Shown piece by piece: positions 12,170 to 26,210 of a stretch of DNA of 64,000 bases (position 1 is its first letter; every line of letters begins with the position of its first letter). The notes under the pieces are model-generated. The model worked only from the letters and a program-made list of their open reading frames with translations. It did not search any database and had not been told where the DNA came from. Both the position numbers and the translations under genes were made by a program. The DNA lies in contig NC_051091.1 of the NCBI RefSeq assembly GCF_901709675.1, positions 7,970,967 to 8,034,966 of the forward strand, in the 5' to 3' direction. Source of the DNA: Syngnathus acus. Its lineage: Eukaryota; Chordata; Actinopteri; Syngnathiformes; Syngnathidae.

Positions 12170-14966
12170 TCATCTCGGGGTTGACTGGGACTGCGTCACC
12201 ATGACAACCCCTCCCGGCTGGCCCGATCCCATGCCGGCCAAGACCGACATGGCCACCGCCTCTGCGGCGCGGACGCTCATGCCGTTGATGGTGGGTCCTG
12301 GGCTGGAGGGCGGGGCCAAGGGAGACGGTCCACGCTGGATGACCGCCGCCGGCGATCCGATGGGCTCGGCTGAAATCTCCCGGGACGCTTCCTCTCCTCC
12401 TGCAGCTAAAGGCAGAGAAAGACATTCACCCTTAGAGAGGTGAGCGAGTAAGGACACATTAGATGGAGGAGATGATGGATGGATGCTACAGAACTTGTAC
12501 ATGTACACTGCATGACAAATGGTTTGGTTTAGTAGCAGGCTCACCTAAGAAAGCAGCTTTCTTCTGCATAAGAGTGATGGGGCAGTCTTTGTGGGCTAGG
12601 AGGAGCTGCTTCAGCTGAGCCACCTCATTCCTTAGGAGCGTTACTTCATTCTGGTAAATTCAAATTCGAAATTACTAAAATTGTGAAAAATGACTAACAA
12701 GTGACATTTGTTGTTCTTTCCATTCCAGTAATCATTAAAACGTATTTATTATACTTATTAAATCCCCTGAAAATGTGAAATTTGACCGCCCTGTTAACAA
12801 TTTAGCCTTCAATGACTGAACGCTCACCGTTAGCGAGACATTCATGCTGGCAAGATCATCCGCCTTCTTTTCTAAAGAATTCACCCAAAGCTTCCTCTTC
12901 TGCCTGCAGCGCGAGGCAGCTGCTCGGTTCCTTTCTAGAAAACGCTGCCTCCTCTCATCGGGGTCCATCTCAGAAGCTCGTCGCCGCCGGCCTCCAGTTG
13001 GCTGCGCAGGGGACACCTGGGGATGGGGATTGCCTGCATAAGAACTGTGTCAAGAATTGAATGACCCACTCGTAGCCCAGCTGCAGCTGCTCCCCCAACA
13101 GTTCCTCGAACTAATCTAATACCAATGCGTCGTAATACAAAAGCTCCAAGAAGTACTGTGTCCCACATTGTTTGAAGAAGGTTGACTACCTGTGGTTGGG
13201 CCGGTGAGGGTGCATCTGAATTTTGAGTAGGCTGCTGGCTCTGTTCCTGCTTCTGGGGGACGGCTGGGAAGGATCCTGCCCCCCCGCCACCATCGTCATG
13301 TGCTCCAGAGCCTTGATTACTTAGGGCTGCTTTCAAGCGCTGCAGACACACAAGCAATGAGTTGCGAGTTAACCCGAAAAACTGCTGACGAGGTCTAATG
13401 CGATGCATCTCATGTGAGTGGGCTCATCTTGACACTTCTCACCATCTTGGTCTCGGATTGCAGATGGCAACCTGATGGGGAGGATGAATTACTGCTGGCC
13501 CCGCCCAATGGGGGTCCTGGGATCCCAGGAATGTTGGGCACCGAGTTGCCAGGCCTTGCCAGCTTCACACAGCGTTAAATAACAACAACAACAAGGTGAG
13601 GAGCTTCAGACTGGATAAAGCACAGCATTAAAAGAATATGAATTAAAGGTTTACTTTTCCACATTTACACTGAGAAAGACTCACAGATATGACTGAGGTG
13701 ATCTGCAGAGGACTGGGCAGAAGAGGGACTGTTTGCCCATTCACGAGGTGCCTCACGAGGGGATAAGAGCTTGTCGGTGAGCTGTGGACAATATAAGTCA
13801 GGGATTTGATCGATTCATGAAAATGACTAATGAATTTGGTTTCTTTCTGACGCAATTACGTTCAAAACATGAAAAAGAATGCAATTTAATAACTATTTGG
13901 GGATGCCTTGTGGATCTATAGAGGACAACTTATGACTTTGATTACCTGAGTTGTCGGTTGGAGGGCGGCGCCTGCGTGATGACAGACGTTGGAGATGGCA
14001 GCGTAGGGTGTAGAGAATCATTGCTTATGTGTAGAGGCAGAGAACCTGGACGCACAATGGTTGGAGTCGGGGCAGAACTCGCTACCGGCTTTGTCAGAAT
14101 CTCCTGTTGTCAAATAAACAATGGCAGTTAGTTGAGCTCAACACAATTTTTATAACTGTAAGTCTTACGCAGAAAGAAATGTCCATTTAGGATTGTATGG
14201 AAGCAGTGTTTGTGACTATTAAGTTTGCCCCTCCTCACCCTTGAATCTCTACTTATGTCTGACATGCTGGAGGAAGAGTCCGGACTATCGGGAGGAGAGG
14301 AATCCACTTCGAAAGGATCTTCATCTTCAACCTTTGCTGCACATTTTGTTTGTGAAGTTGCACATTGTGTTTGTAAAGTTGAAGCCTTCAAAGGAAAAAA
14401 AGCATATGAAAATTGCCTTAAAAATTATTCACTAAAATTAGGACATTTTATCTGACAATTTAGGTCAACTAAAGCTCATTATTTCAATGTATTTCCATTC
14501 TCACTGTGTTTTTTGTCCTGTGATCCTCTTCCTGTACTTTACAAAAGTCCTGTTCAAAGGAATTGGCCAGGTCATTGAATAGTCCAACTTCCTCGCAGTT
14601 CTTCAGGAAACGTGTGGGTGTGGGGGTCTGGTCTGAGGATGTTGAAGTCAAAATAAAAGTTAACTCTAAGTCAAGTTTCATAGCCTATATAATTGTGCAA
14701 GCCCAAATAATATTACCTGCTATAATAACAGAGTCTGTTCTAGCAGGACCAAATTTTAATGTCATTTCATGCTTGTGTTTATGCACAGAAAGGTGATCTT
14801 CATTGGTGAATCTCTGCAATAAATAAAAAAGCAAACTGGTAAAATGTGTATTAAAACGTGTATATTATGTACATGGATTAAAAAATAAAACAAACGAGCA
14901 CATAAATTATCAAATTACCTGCCCACACCCAGGGGCAGTGCAGACGAATGGGCGGTCATCCCCCAT
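12170..14966 (-). CDS. atf7: ATF7, activating transcription factor 7 (CREB/ATF bZIP)
   Basis: Exons on the minus strand are 14919-14966, 14717-14813, 14505-14632, 14239-14385, 13946-14103, 13685-13781, 13443-13562, 13190-13339, 12828-13016, 12545-12650 and 12170-12405. The phases all fit and give 491 residues, close to human. The N terminus MGDDRPFVC separates ATF7 from ATF2. A C2H2 finger uses C9, C14, H27 and H31. The transactivation motif DQTPTPTRFLKN follows, with Thr51 and Thr53, the stress-kinase sites known in ATF7. The bZIP basic region NRAAASRCRQKRK is at about 345-357, and the zipper continues through NEVTLLRNEVAQLKQLLLAH. ATF7 is a nuclear factor that binds CRE/AP-1 sites as a dimer. 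The last exon has two acceptors 6 nt apart (12406 and 12400), so a two-residue variant is possible. Its place between LARP4 and DIP2B differs from human. Confidence 0.96.
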
Positions 14967-17900
14967 TATTCATTGAAGTTCTGAAAAATATTTCAAGATA
15001 ATGTATCAGTCATCCAAAATCATGTTTATTTAGTAGACATTTGCTTGGCAAGACGAATGAATTGTATCCCAAAGTGTCTTATTTGAGAAAATACAGCTTC
15101 AAATTGCTTAAATACTTGACAGATCATCTTCGGTCTCTTTAACTACGGATGCCGAGGCGTCAATTAGCGCACGATGATACAGACTTTACCTCTCTGACAT
15201 TACACATTCACAAAATTTGACGACAAAATTGTTGTGGTAATATTTGTGACGGAGAGCTACCAGGCATTTAAAAATGGTGAGTAGTTTCACATCAAGTGCT
15301 AAACCCGGGAACGTTTGGGACAGGCCCAGGGCTAACATACGCTTCTTTGACAGCCATGTCGTTGCTACGTACGTGTAAATTAATATCACGGCCAATTCCA
15401 ACGCACTGTGGGGACTAACGTAGCAAATATAAGCACCAACATTCCCATGATTAATTTCGCTGGTCTGCTCATGACAAAACGTCAGCTAAGAAATGTAACG
15501 ACTAGCTTACGCTCGTTAGCTTCGGGCTCTCGTTGAACACAGCAGCCAAGTTAACCACTTAACATTAGCACGCCTCTATGGTGAGACGATATTGAAGCAC
15601 ACCCACAAATTTATTAAAAGGTATTTGCTTATACAACACATGTCTGATGATCCAAAAAAGGGCTCACCAGGCTCACCCGACGTTCGAGCAGCCTCGTCTC
15701 TCCCCTCCCTGCTGTGTACGGACACCAACGCTGCGGTGCTGTCGTCTCCTCGTTGTTGACACTTGACATTCCCATCCCCAAGATCTCGCGAGAGCTGGAA
15801 CCCCAGCCCAGTGTTACGTAAAGGATCGCCGCGGAGGCATGTAAACACCACCCATTGACTGCATTTGCGGTTCAACGTACATTGGCAGATTAAAAAAGAA
15901 AAAAAAAGTCAATTGACGTGACACAGTTCAAACGTTATCCATTCATTGTTGATTAACCCAAAATCTGACAGTGTGGACGCACATACTGAATTAAAAAAAA
16001 AAAAAAAAAACACAAGTGCGCAAGCGCGCGCGCACAAAGCGAGCTCTAAAATAAAAACAATACATGCCATACCAGTGTGGAATTTTCATTTACAAATGCT
16101 TCAGTGATGTGTCTAGAGACACTTAACAGACGACTTTAACCACCAGCAAACAATAATTGCTCAGAGATAATGGTACACTTCTAATGAAAAAACAAGGCAC
16201 TTGAGGTTGCTTTCAATGTGATTCTAAAATAATAAACAAAGACCAAAACCACAGAGGAATTAAAGGATTTACAACTTTTTTTTAAATGTTCCAATTCCAA
16301 CTTTTCCATCTGTATTAATGCAAGCCCACTTAACTATCAGATTCATTGAAGTTTAAAAAAAAAAAAAAAAAAAAAACTGCAAAAAAGCATTGATTTATCA
16401 TGCCTAGAGATCAAAATAGTAAATGGACAGTTAAGTACATCAAAATATTTCTCTGCTAACATCCATATGACTATTTACAAATATTCAATACAATCTGAAG
16501 TTAAACATTGGAACAACACACAATAGACATCTATTAGTCATAATTACAGTAAAAAATGGTCTTGGCTACTACCTAACGACAAAACCAAACGTAACAGTGG
16601 TACGCCACTAAAGACATTCATTCAACAGTTTAAAAGAAAATCAGTGGCTAATTACATGAACAGTTAAACCTGACAAAACGTGTGACGTGTCGAACACATT
16701 TACATTTGATGTTTCATGAATGTCTCATTCATCACCCAGGTTTCATGTTAGTCGAAATATTATTATATCATACTATGTTCAAAACAAAGTCTGATCAATC
16801 AGGGTATCTAATCTTGTGGTCTTTTGTCAAACAAGAGAACTGACATCATATAGCCGTTGCGAAATACTGTGAAAATCACATGGGACTGTTAAGTGTGACA
16901 AAGGTATATATATATTTTTTTTATTGTGATAAGATTAGCTCCCTGTCATTTCGATTACTTAAATGAAATGTTTTTTTCCACAGTATTGCCTTAAATTGTT
17001 ATCCTTGTGACGCACAAAAAGTGGCAATCTTGCTATGTGCCGATCCCTAATGAACAGCCGGCTAACTCAAGAGTTATTTACTCTGCACTTGACCTTAATA
17101 TTTTCCAGAGTGTTCCCTTAACTTGCCGTAAAAGCGGTCCTCGTCACAAACTGAGGAAGACAATGTGATCGCTTGCAAATCAGCAACAAAGCGATCACTC
17201 GCAATTCAACCGATATTGTAATCCAAAACACAAAAGCTGCCATTAAAACTGCAAAACAACATTGCAAAATAGCCCAGTGGAAAGACAGCACCTGAGAGAT
17301 GGGCAAAATACTTTGTCAAGTCTATAAACATTGTTTACATTTCAAAACACCTTATTTCAGAAGTTGACTGCTACCATTTCACTCTGAAACTGGACTACAA
17401 CTCAAAGTGAAAGATACTCACAAAGGGCCACTAGACTTTGCAAATCAGACACAGTTGCACGTCTCTAACATCACACTGGCAGCAGAAAATTACAACTTCT
17501 AAATTCGGTCACTCAAATCCTCACCTGTCGAGTCCCTATTTCAATTTTCTCTTTCTAGTTCAGTTGCACTTCATGTTGCTGACTTCAGACCTTATATGCC
17601 AGATTCAAGATACTGGAAGATCAGCAATGTATTTTTGGAGAGGTTATACATTTTTGGGATCACAGCAATGGTTCTACCAGTCACACACACTACATAAATG
17701 ACTAAGCCTGGTTCACATGCCAGGATAATCAGCCCAATTTTAGCCCTCAATCTCGCTTCCCAAAAAATCGTACAGATGTGCCGATTACCGTAATAGCTCA
17801 AAAATATCATCTTAAATTTGAGTGGGGATATTTAACTCAATGCCTCCTTCTCATCCATTGTTTACTCCAAAGTATGAATATTCACGAATGAACCCTGGCG

Positions 17901-18147
17901 ATAATTTTAATATCTCGTCATGTGAACCAGGCCTAATAAGGGCATATATAAAAATGTAGGTCGCCCATTCTTGCTAACCCAAAAGCTGAGCACGGCTGAC
18001 AACCATGGAGAACGAAAAAATAACTCGCACTAGCCATGAAAAACATTTGTCAGAAGCAACATTAACCTAAAATATTCCTATTTACAGACTTTCTTTTGAT
18101 ATAAGATTAAATATTTACACAGGTGTCCCAGTTTGAGGATTGTTGTA
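14967..18147 (-). other. ATF7 5' exons/promoter and LARP4 3' UTR
   Basis: The part near 15000-15880 should contain noncoding ATF7 first exon(s) and promoter; a plausible donor is TCGG|GTGAGCC near 15673. From about 16.9 kb to 18147 the sequence is probably LARP4 3' UTR: AT-rich, no coding segment, minus-strand AATAAA at 16920-16925. Long A runs occur at about 15994 and 16357. Confidence 0.5.
16920..16925 (-). terminator. Candidate LARP4 poly(A) signal
   Basis: TTTATT on the plus strand is AATAAA on the minus strand, about 1.2 kb after the LARP4 stop at 18148. Confidence 0.35.
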
Positions 18148-20634
18148 TTATTTTGGTGACCTTGGGGGAATGTTCTGTTCCTTGCCACTCTTTCGAAATC
18201 CACGCTGCGGGGAAAAGGTTTTGCCTGTGTACCCACCCATGTTTCTGGGATGCTCCCAACTCTTCATCCCCGCACCTCCACTTCGGCCGGCGCGATTATA
18301 GCCGTAAAATGTACGTGTGACTTGGCGAGGAGGGCAGCTGTCTCCACCTTTGTCTGATTTATCCACAGGATCCCTATGATTGGCTCGTGGCTCCTCCCCT
18401 CTATTAGCCTTGAGCTCCTGAAGAGGCTGAACGGCCGTAGAGACAGGGGCCGCCGGAGAGGGTGTCTGTGCTGGTGGTCCATCTTTAGCAAGTCGCTGGC
18501 ACACTTCTGCATAGCTGAGCTTTTTCGGCTCCTGGTTCGACAGGTAAGAAAGGAAATGACTATCGACCATGATTACTTTGTACAGTATGTTCAGTAGACA
18601 TCTAATGAACACTTCCATTTGTTCCGTCTGCCAGGCCTCGACACATTTTTGTGGAAATTTGGTATTATAATCTAATTCATGTCAAAATAAATGCAGCTTT
18701 GTGCATATTTTACTATATGACATCACTAACGGGAGCCTCTTCTAAACTGAGTGTCGATTCAAAATCAGCCATTTTCTACTATGCTGCCTCTTCATTTTGG
18801 AATTGTTTGAAGGATGAGTCAGTACTTAATGTGTGTGCATGTATGTGTGTGTGTGGGGGGGGGTTAAGAGGTAATATTGCAACAAGCTGACCCAAGCAAC
18901 CAGTGGCTCTTTACCTGTTCTGAGCTGTCAGCTGGTGGGGATGCCACTTCAAGAACACCGCGGCTACACGAGGAAGATGCTTCTGTTGGACTAACAGGCT
19001 TGACGGTTGGTGACACTTTTTCATTTGGCATAATGTCAGCCTCACCCACATTCTCGATCGGTGAGGAACTGCTAAAACACAAAGAAAACATATAAGTACC
19101 TTGCAATTATCTGATTCGGATTGAATACTTGGTGTAGGGGGAAAATTGCACCTTCTAATAGGCTGGGCTGGTTTTTGCATCACCTCTGCACTAGGTGTCA
19201 CATCTGGACTAACAGGACTTGGAGCTGGAGGCTCTGAGACGTTTGAAGGTTTCATTTCGTCTACCTTGTTGCATACAGCCTTAAAAAAGTACAGAAGAGG
19301 GTGAATATAATATTGACAAGATTCTCCAGAAATCTTGGACATCTGGTTATCAGAGAGAATTATTAATTACCTTGCTGGTGACTTTTAGACCACGTACTAC
19401 ATCAGAGAGCCGCATCTCTGGTGTCTTCTCTTCTGTTAGACTAACCGCAGATCCCGGCAAAGGAGGGAAATTGGAAGCCGCCAGGTCAAACTTTGGAGGC
19501 GGGGGCACCTCGACTTCTGTCTGTTTCTGTTTTGGAATTTAGGTAAATGATCACATTTTAGATGGGTAAAATATAAAGCGTTTCAAATCTGATTTAAAAT
19601 AGTCCAAAGGTTGCTGACCATGGTATGTTCATCATCTCTTTTCCTCCTCATGCCCCTGTAGTTGTTAGTTCTCCTGAAATAAAACCAAAATTGTTTATGG
19701 CATTCCCCAGTTAAAGAGGTCAGCTCAACATGAATTAACAAGAGATTTACACACCTTGTTCGGACATCCATACTCAAATCCCCGCTGGGCGTAGTGTCCT
19801 TCGGAGAAGTGCTTTTAAGTCTTAGGGAGGGAAGGCTAACTGAAGTGGTGGCCATCAAGGTCCCTGGTGTCTGAGGGGGTTGTGAGGTCAAAGGTCTCAA
19901 CAGGCCATCCATCAATGCTGGGGGAGCCATTGATGGGGCTATGTGTGTGTCACAAGGCCTAAAGTGTCCCTTTAAATGATTTCTAGGAACACAGAAAGGA
20001 TTCATTTTATTAACTGTACATCTGGATATGACTAATGTATGCGCACACAGTTATTAGGAGGAAAAACAAGACGAACGGGATTAAACACAGTTGGAGTTGA
20101 ACAAACTAAACCAATTAAAAGCTTTCTACTTGCTTTCCAATAAAATGTATATTTGACATATTGCTTTCCGATTTATTATGGTAAAAATAAAAAATAAAAG
20201 ACATTGTATAATCAACATCAACTTAACGTTTTTGACAGTCAGGGGAAGAGAAAAAAAAAAAAGAAATCATCAATGTGACCTACCGGGTCCTGCACAAAGG
20301 AGGATTACAGCTTGAACTTGCTTTATAGTTCCCCACACTGTTGTAAGCAGTCATGAAGCCGTTGTTTGGGAAAGGTGCCTGGATGCCACAGAGGTAAGGC
20401 AAAATAAAATTAAGATCAACAGTATCAATTGTGACACGCTCTGTGTACTTCCAAGCGAGTGAAGAGTACTGTTACTGTACATAATTACTGCACCCCTATT
20501 ACTACTAACCGGTTCTTCACAATGGTCTATGATGTCACATAATGCAACTGTATATAAAACAGTACAATTTGCTGTCTTTTATTTTATTTGCCAGGTCAGC
20601 ATTGCAAATGGTGACATCAATTTAATCATTTGAG

Positions 20635-20666
<32 letters not shown>

Positions 20667-23600
20667 AGTTGAATAAAATAAACAGAAGTGGTAAACGCTC
20701 TCACCAGTGGCGTTTCAAAGTAAGGCATTGTTGTTGCATTCCAGGACTGGGCAAGAGCTGGATAGACTGGGTATTGCTGCTGAGCACTGTACACCTGCTG
20801 CATGTACACAGGGGAGCCAAATGCAATGTGAGGCTGGGCCTGCTGGTTGTACACACTTGGGTCCACGGTGCTGAAGCCCGGCTTACTAAAGAATGTGTTT
20901 ATTGCCTTGATGCGGGCCTGGAAGGACAAAGCAGGAATGACAAGACTTGAGTTTTGTTTTGTTTTTATAGCACAATTTCTGGCGATAGAAACATAATTGT
21001 CATCTTTATCCCCTCAGATCTCATAATCTCACGGTCATTAGGCCATAAAACACTGCCCTGACTAGGGAGGTGGGGTGGGGTGGAAAGCGGGATAAGGGAA
21101 ATGATGGGAAGATGAAGATGATAAGAGAAGAAAGAGCGAGAAGAAAACAGACAGAGAAAAGCAATGTTCCCTCCTAGCCAGCGTCAGTGCATCTGGGTCC
21201 TTCTAAGCGCGATACTGATCATCACTGGGGGTCATGGCAGTCGCACTCAAGGCAGAAATAAAATATAATTCATCTGAAATGAGATCTATTTACCAACACT
21301 CCCATTTAACAAAATGTCAAAACACTTTTGCCAGGAGCAATAAGATCTATTTGCTTATCAACTTACCATTATTGGCTTGCCCTGAAACACTTTCACTTCC
21401 TCCCGTAAATATCTGTAAGCCTGAGGACAGAAAGGATTCTTGCACTTAACACAAGTTGAATAAAGTCCAATTTGAAATTGAAAATGCAATTGCATACCTT
21501 TAGTGCATCCATATCTGACTGGAACGTGATGTACCAGTTGCTGTTGTGGGCAAATTCGGCACTTATCATATTTGGGCACTCTTCACTTTTAAAGAGAGCC
21601 TCCACCTCCTGCAACAGTTGCAAAACACGTTTTACGGCTCTAGTCACATCTTCACCGACTTTTTCCCAGAACAAATATTGACCGAGGCAAAATAATATCC
21701 TAAAAATATGTTAAGTATCAAATGATCCTTTTTTGCAATTGAGGGGGGTGTCATCTTTACCTCTACTGGTGTAGTCTCTGGAACCTCTCGCAGAATAATA
21801 ATTGAGCGACTGTGATTTGGACGAACTTTCTCTCCGGCTTCATCGACGTGAACCAGTGGCAATTCTGTCAGAGAGAGAAAAGTTGAAAACCTCATCTGAA
21901 GCAATCGCCAGTTGATAATTTACCAAAGTGAACCAAGCACTGCTTTTGATATAAAACGGGTACCTCTCAGTACATCCACGATGAGATCCATATCATTAGT
22001 GAGGGCTTTGATGTCCTCCATGCACGCTATGGTCCAGATTGGAATAAACTGCTCACTATCCATCTCTGATATCAGGTACTGGTCAATTGCTAAGTTCTCC
22101 CTGGAGGGGGAAAAATTTTTTTCTGAGTATGATCCGGGAGGAGAATTAGATCCATTTAATTTGTGACTATGCAGTCACACAACCCACCTTGAAAAGTAGA
22201 ACTCCAGTTTTTTCTTCAAGGACTCCCTGAGACTCTCAGACATTGTTTGTTCTTTAGTTTCACCAACAGTTGACTCGCTTTGGGGGTTAAGGGCTAAATA
22301 CCCTACAGCAAAGGGGTCAGTATCGTTCACAATGCCCTCTGGAGGCACACAGGCGTAGTCAGTGTTATCAGCAAAGTCAGAATCGCATCCTTTTCCCCCA
22401 AAAGAGAGAACATCAGGGTACTCTGAAAGGAAAGGAGAGACAGGCTAGATCAACATTTTTTTTTACAAATGCAAAAAACTTAAATTTGCTTTTTATGGTA
22501 AATAAAAGTACGACATTTGTTCTGTCGGGGAGCTAAACGTGAAAGACTATAAGGTAGCTCATACCTTCAGTCATGACAGCGTTGTGAGGATAGGTCTGCA
22601 GCCAAGAGGAATTGTCTGTCCCCTCCGAGATATCATTCTGGTGGGCAGGAATCTCCTGCCACACTTTGGCATTGGGGTTCAGAACGGTTTCCTTGGTGGT
22701 GACCTACATTAGAAAAGGACATGCACTTTGTTATGAAGGTGAAACCAATCATGCGAAAAATCCAGTCTAAATTTGATGTCAATTTAAAAAATAGGACTCC
22801 AGTGCATTTTTATAACCAAACTGCATCCTAACACTGGCAGTATAAAAATCTACTGCTTAACATCAAGCACTTCACTCCCTGCAGCTGTTAACTCATGTAA
22901 TTTTGTCAAATTGTTAGCTGCATTTGTATGAAAAATATATTAATCTTAAAACAGAAACGTTTGATTACTCAGAAACATGGTGTTGCACAAGGTCAAGATT
23001 AAAAACACCGACGTAACGCTACATACCATTCAAATGCTATCGAATTAACAACAAGCCTCAGTAAAATGACATGATCCACATTCCGATTCTGCCGTCCACA
23101 TAAAGAGACTCGTCGACTACTAAAGGCAAAGGCTCATTAACCTGAGCTCCAATAAATCCGGTTTGGTTCACACACAAACTACGCAGTGACAAAGCTGAGC
23201 CTCATTGGTTTCCGCATGCCGGTTCAGCCGGCCTATCAGAGGTTCCATTCAACACGCAAGTCTTTCATCCAGCCTGACTACAAGACGGGCGTGTGCATAC
23301 GTCACTCAAATAAGCACTTGGATCATTTTTATATTTCGAAATATGTTCTAATTGACATTATAATAAAGACGAGGCTCAAATAGACGCCATTGTATGTTTA
23401 GCCATCGTCAATTAAAGCGCGGTGCGCGGCTGTTGTGGAGCGTGTGGGAGCACATGGCGCTGACGTAAAAAAGGCTCCAAATGACTCCGCTAGGCCGTTC
23501 AAGTGAAGCCCGGTGGACATTTATCTGCAAATATTATAAAGGGCCCGGGTTCAATTCGAAACAAATGATCGGATCTTAATCCCGCTCCCATAGCACACCG

Positions 23601-24155
23601 TAACCTTCATATCTCAACTGCCTTTGATAGCCACTTAGCTCGCCACCTAGCTTGAGTTGTATAACAGCTAACACAGCAAGTCACGTGTAGGCCTGTAACA
23701 CACTGAACATTACGCATGGATTCAAACTCGAAAGTTCGAAGAAAATGTTATTCTGCCGGGGTCATGTCATCATAAACATACACGCTACGAGAGTAGAGTC
23801 GGTCCACAAATGACAATTTGTTCAAGGCGCAGTTTACCGAGACTCGCGAACAACACAGAGCCGCCATGGTTAGCTAACTGTCTTGTTTACTAGTTGACCG
23901 TGACTTGTTGGTCACCTTTTAAAGGTTAAGCACCCGGCATTTGACTCGACCAATATCTTTAATAGATTCATCGCAATTAAAAAAAAAAAAAAAAAAAAAC
24001 GTTAGCAAACGATGAACGTTGATATCAAGTTACAAGAACCGTCTGGCAGTTTTAAGTGTGGTTGATGCATGCGGGTGATGTATTAGAAAGGAGGAACAGG
24101 TTGTTGCATGTTAGCTAGCGTCCTTGCTAGGCCAAAAAAAAAAAAAACTTACCAT
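18148..24155 (-). CDS. larp4: LARP4, La-related protein 4
   Basis: Exons on the minus strand are 24153-24155, 22565-22703, 22188-22422, 21964-22100, 21761-21864, 21498-21608, 21367-21420, 20705-20917, 20284-20378, 19755-19982, 19619-19673, 19371-19526, 19152-19279, 18915-19071 and 18148-18531. Together they give 732 residues (human 724). The first coding exon contributes only the ATG. A PAM2-like motif ([11 protein letters not shown], residues 9-19) with the Trp variant typical of LARP4 binds PABP. The La motif ([14 protein letters not shown], about 112-175) is followed by an RRM-like module ([13 protein letters not shown] ... [20 protein letters not shown]). Conserved C-terminal blocks are [33 protein letters not shown] and the end PPRSPK. 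LARP4 is a cytoplasmic poly(A)/PABP-binding protein that stabilises mRNA. Exon 12 has closely spaced acceptors. LARP4B is less likely given DIP2B nearby. Confidence 0.96.
23838..23867 (-). other. Possible alternative first coding exon of LARP4
   Basis: Inside LARP4 intron 1, the minus strand reads ACCATGG, a good start context, then ten codons ([10 protein letters not shown]), then a donor G|GTAAAC. The phase is 0, so it would join exon 2 in frame, before [13 protein letters not shown]. Human LARP4 also has a short coding first exon before the PAM2 exon. No transcript evidence is available here. Confidence 0.35.
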
Positions 24156-24805
24156 GTTTGGATATGATATTAAGACGACGTCCGCTTCAGTTTGTGGTTA
24201 TAAAATAACGTCAGAGTGCCTTGAGACTTGCGATTGAGGCTCTCGACCACACTTCTTTGGAGTGCGGCTTTTTCCTCAACTACCGTCTCCCCGGTAACAC
24301 GCCAAGCCCAAACACGAGCACGATACACTTCAGACTACGACTTTAGTAACACGAACGGCTACCTTAGTTATTTAGTCAAAAAGAAATTGCCATTTTATGA
24401 CGTTATCCTCATTTGAACCGATTGGCTTCGATGAACTCTTCGTGCAGCATGTGACAGCTATGCCCTGTGCGTGTCGTCCTCTGCTTGCAAGTAAGTACGT
24501 ACAACGGTTCCGCAGAGGCGCACTGGCACTTCGGTTCCATAGCGACATCTACAGTCAAAGATGATGATGCATTCGAGGAAAAGTGGAACATTTGATTTTC
24601 CCACTTCCGACCGCTAAGAGTTCAGGGCGAATATTCATTATTTTCTTCATTAATATAAATACAGAAACATTAATAGCATTTGATTCATTTCACCAAATAA
24701 CTTCATACGGTCGGTACAGATAATGCGGTGTTATTTTTTAATAACTAAATGAATGTAATAAAGCTAAATATGTTTCAAATATTGTAAATTCATTTCATCA
24801 ATTTT

Positions 24806-24990
24806 CTGAACTGGTCGCTAGCCAATCACAGGGCAGACACACTCACAATCATACTTAGAGACAATTTGGGGTGGTCGATCGGCCTCCCATGTATGTTTTA
24901 GGAAAACCCATGCAGGCACGGGGAGAACATGCAGAATCAAACCCTGCGCCTCTGAACATTGAGTTGGATGTGCTAACCAGTGCTCTAATA
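24806..24990. repeat. Fish interspersed repeat fragment (RTE-like type)
   Basis: The run from 'ctgaactggtcgctagccaa' through 'gcaggcacggggagaacatg' to 'gtgctaaccagtgctct' matches, with decay, a dispersed repeat common in teleosts. The identification is from memory. Related fragments lie at 60656-60745 and 43239-43291. Confidence 0.6.
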
Positions 24991-26105
24991 TGCCTGCATC
25001 TTACAAATGAAATTTCCGTTGAACTGAGAGTTCTTTTTTTTTCCGACTTCGCAACTCGGACTTCCCAATTCAAACGGGTGTTCGACTGCACTTAGGAGTC
25101 GGAAAAGTCCGACTTCCCACTCTTCTCCAATGCAGCATAATGTATTTATTATGAAACACTTCACGTGAAAAGCTTTTTCTACTATAAATAATGTGTTGTG
25201 CAACTTTCCACAGTAACGGAAAGGCACCTTTCCCGTCAACACTTATACCACATATAAGACAGATGAACATATATATCACCAAATACTTCTGCACAATCCA
25301 AATTATACTTAACTCGCTCCCGATGCCTGAGATTGTGTAGTCCGTCAAACACTTCTGTTCTTCCCGCAAGTAGAAAAAATAGGCCTTCACCTTGAAGACG
25401 AGACGTGCTCCCTCTGATGAACACGCCTAGTTAGTCACACCCCCACCAATCAAGCGTGCTTTCAGCTACGACGTCACCAAGTACTGAGCCCCTCCGTTGA
25501 ATCGCATCACGGCCGTTCAAAGGCTGCGCAACTTGACATATTTACGTCTACCAAGGAGAATGTGGGTGCGTCACTGTTCATCAGCAAAAATACGCAAAAA
25601 ATACAATGAGGGGGCGGGATTTGCTGATACACAGAGGTGGTACTCCTCATATTCCATTTGTACTAAAAGTAGAAGTAGCCTACTTGTATTGGGGGGACAA
25701 CTGGAAAAGTACAAACTCTGAAGTGTACCTCATTGCAACTGTTTTGACAACATTGCAATAAATTACTATTTCCAGTTTTTACTAACTTGCTCACACTGAG
25801 AAATAAAATCACTGGACACTGCTTTGCAACAAGCTAAATGCTGATAGGCTAATCATGACTGAACCGACATCTTATTGTGTTTATTTTGTTTTAGTAGCAT
25901 TTAAACCATTTTAAACCAGGAGCAAAACAAAACATCCTATAAAAAACATTACATATGAGGTTTTTTTCCTCAGATCTTTTTTTTTTTTATTCCCAATGCT
26001 CGTGTTTTTACGCAGACATGGTATATAACAATTGTATTGTAAGGCTGTACATCTGTGCTAGGACCACTTACAAATGGGTCACAACACATTAATGTTCACT
26101 AACCC

Positions 26106-26111
26106 TTTATT
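26106..26111 (-). terminator. PFDN5 poly(A) signal
   Basis: Minus-strand AATAAA lies 100 nt past the PFDN5 stop, a normal distance for a short 3' UTR. Confidence 0.55.
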
Positions 26112-26210
26112 TCCAAATTATGCAAGAAGAGATTGTATAAAGGTCAGTGCAGGACATTTTACAGTTCTTTTTCACACACACAAAAAGCATTCATTTAAGT
26201 GTTGTCACAA

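Larger units (their letters stand above)
24156..26210. other. LARP4 5' flank and PFDN5 3' flank with repeat fragments
   Basis: The right side next to LARP4 should hold its promoter and 5' UTR. The middle carries a fish interspersed-repeat fragment (24806-24990) and a stretch at 25038-25115 with repeated 'actcggacttccca' and 'agtccgacttccca' units. No coding exon was recognised. Confidence 0.55.

Noticed and set aside
20636-20664. Lys-rich ORF
   Set aside because: It arises from a poly(A) tract in LARP4 intron 8.
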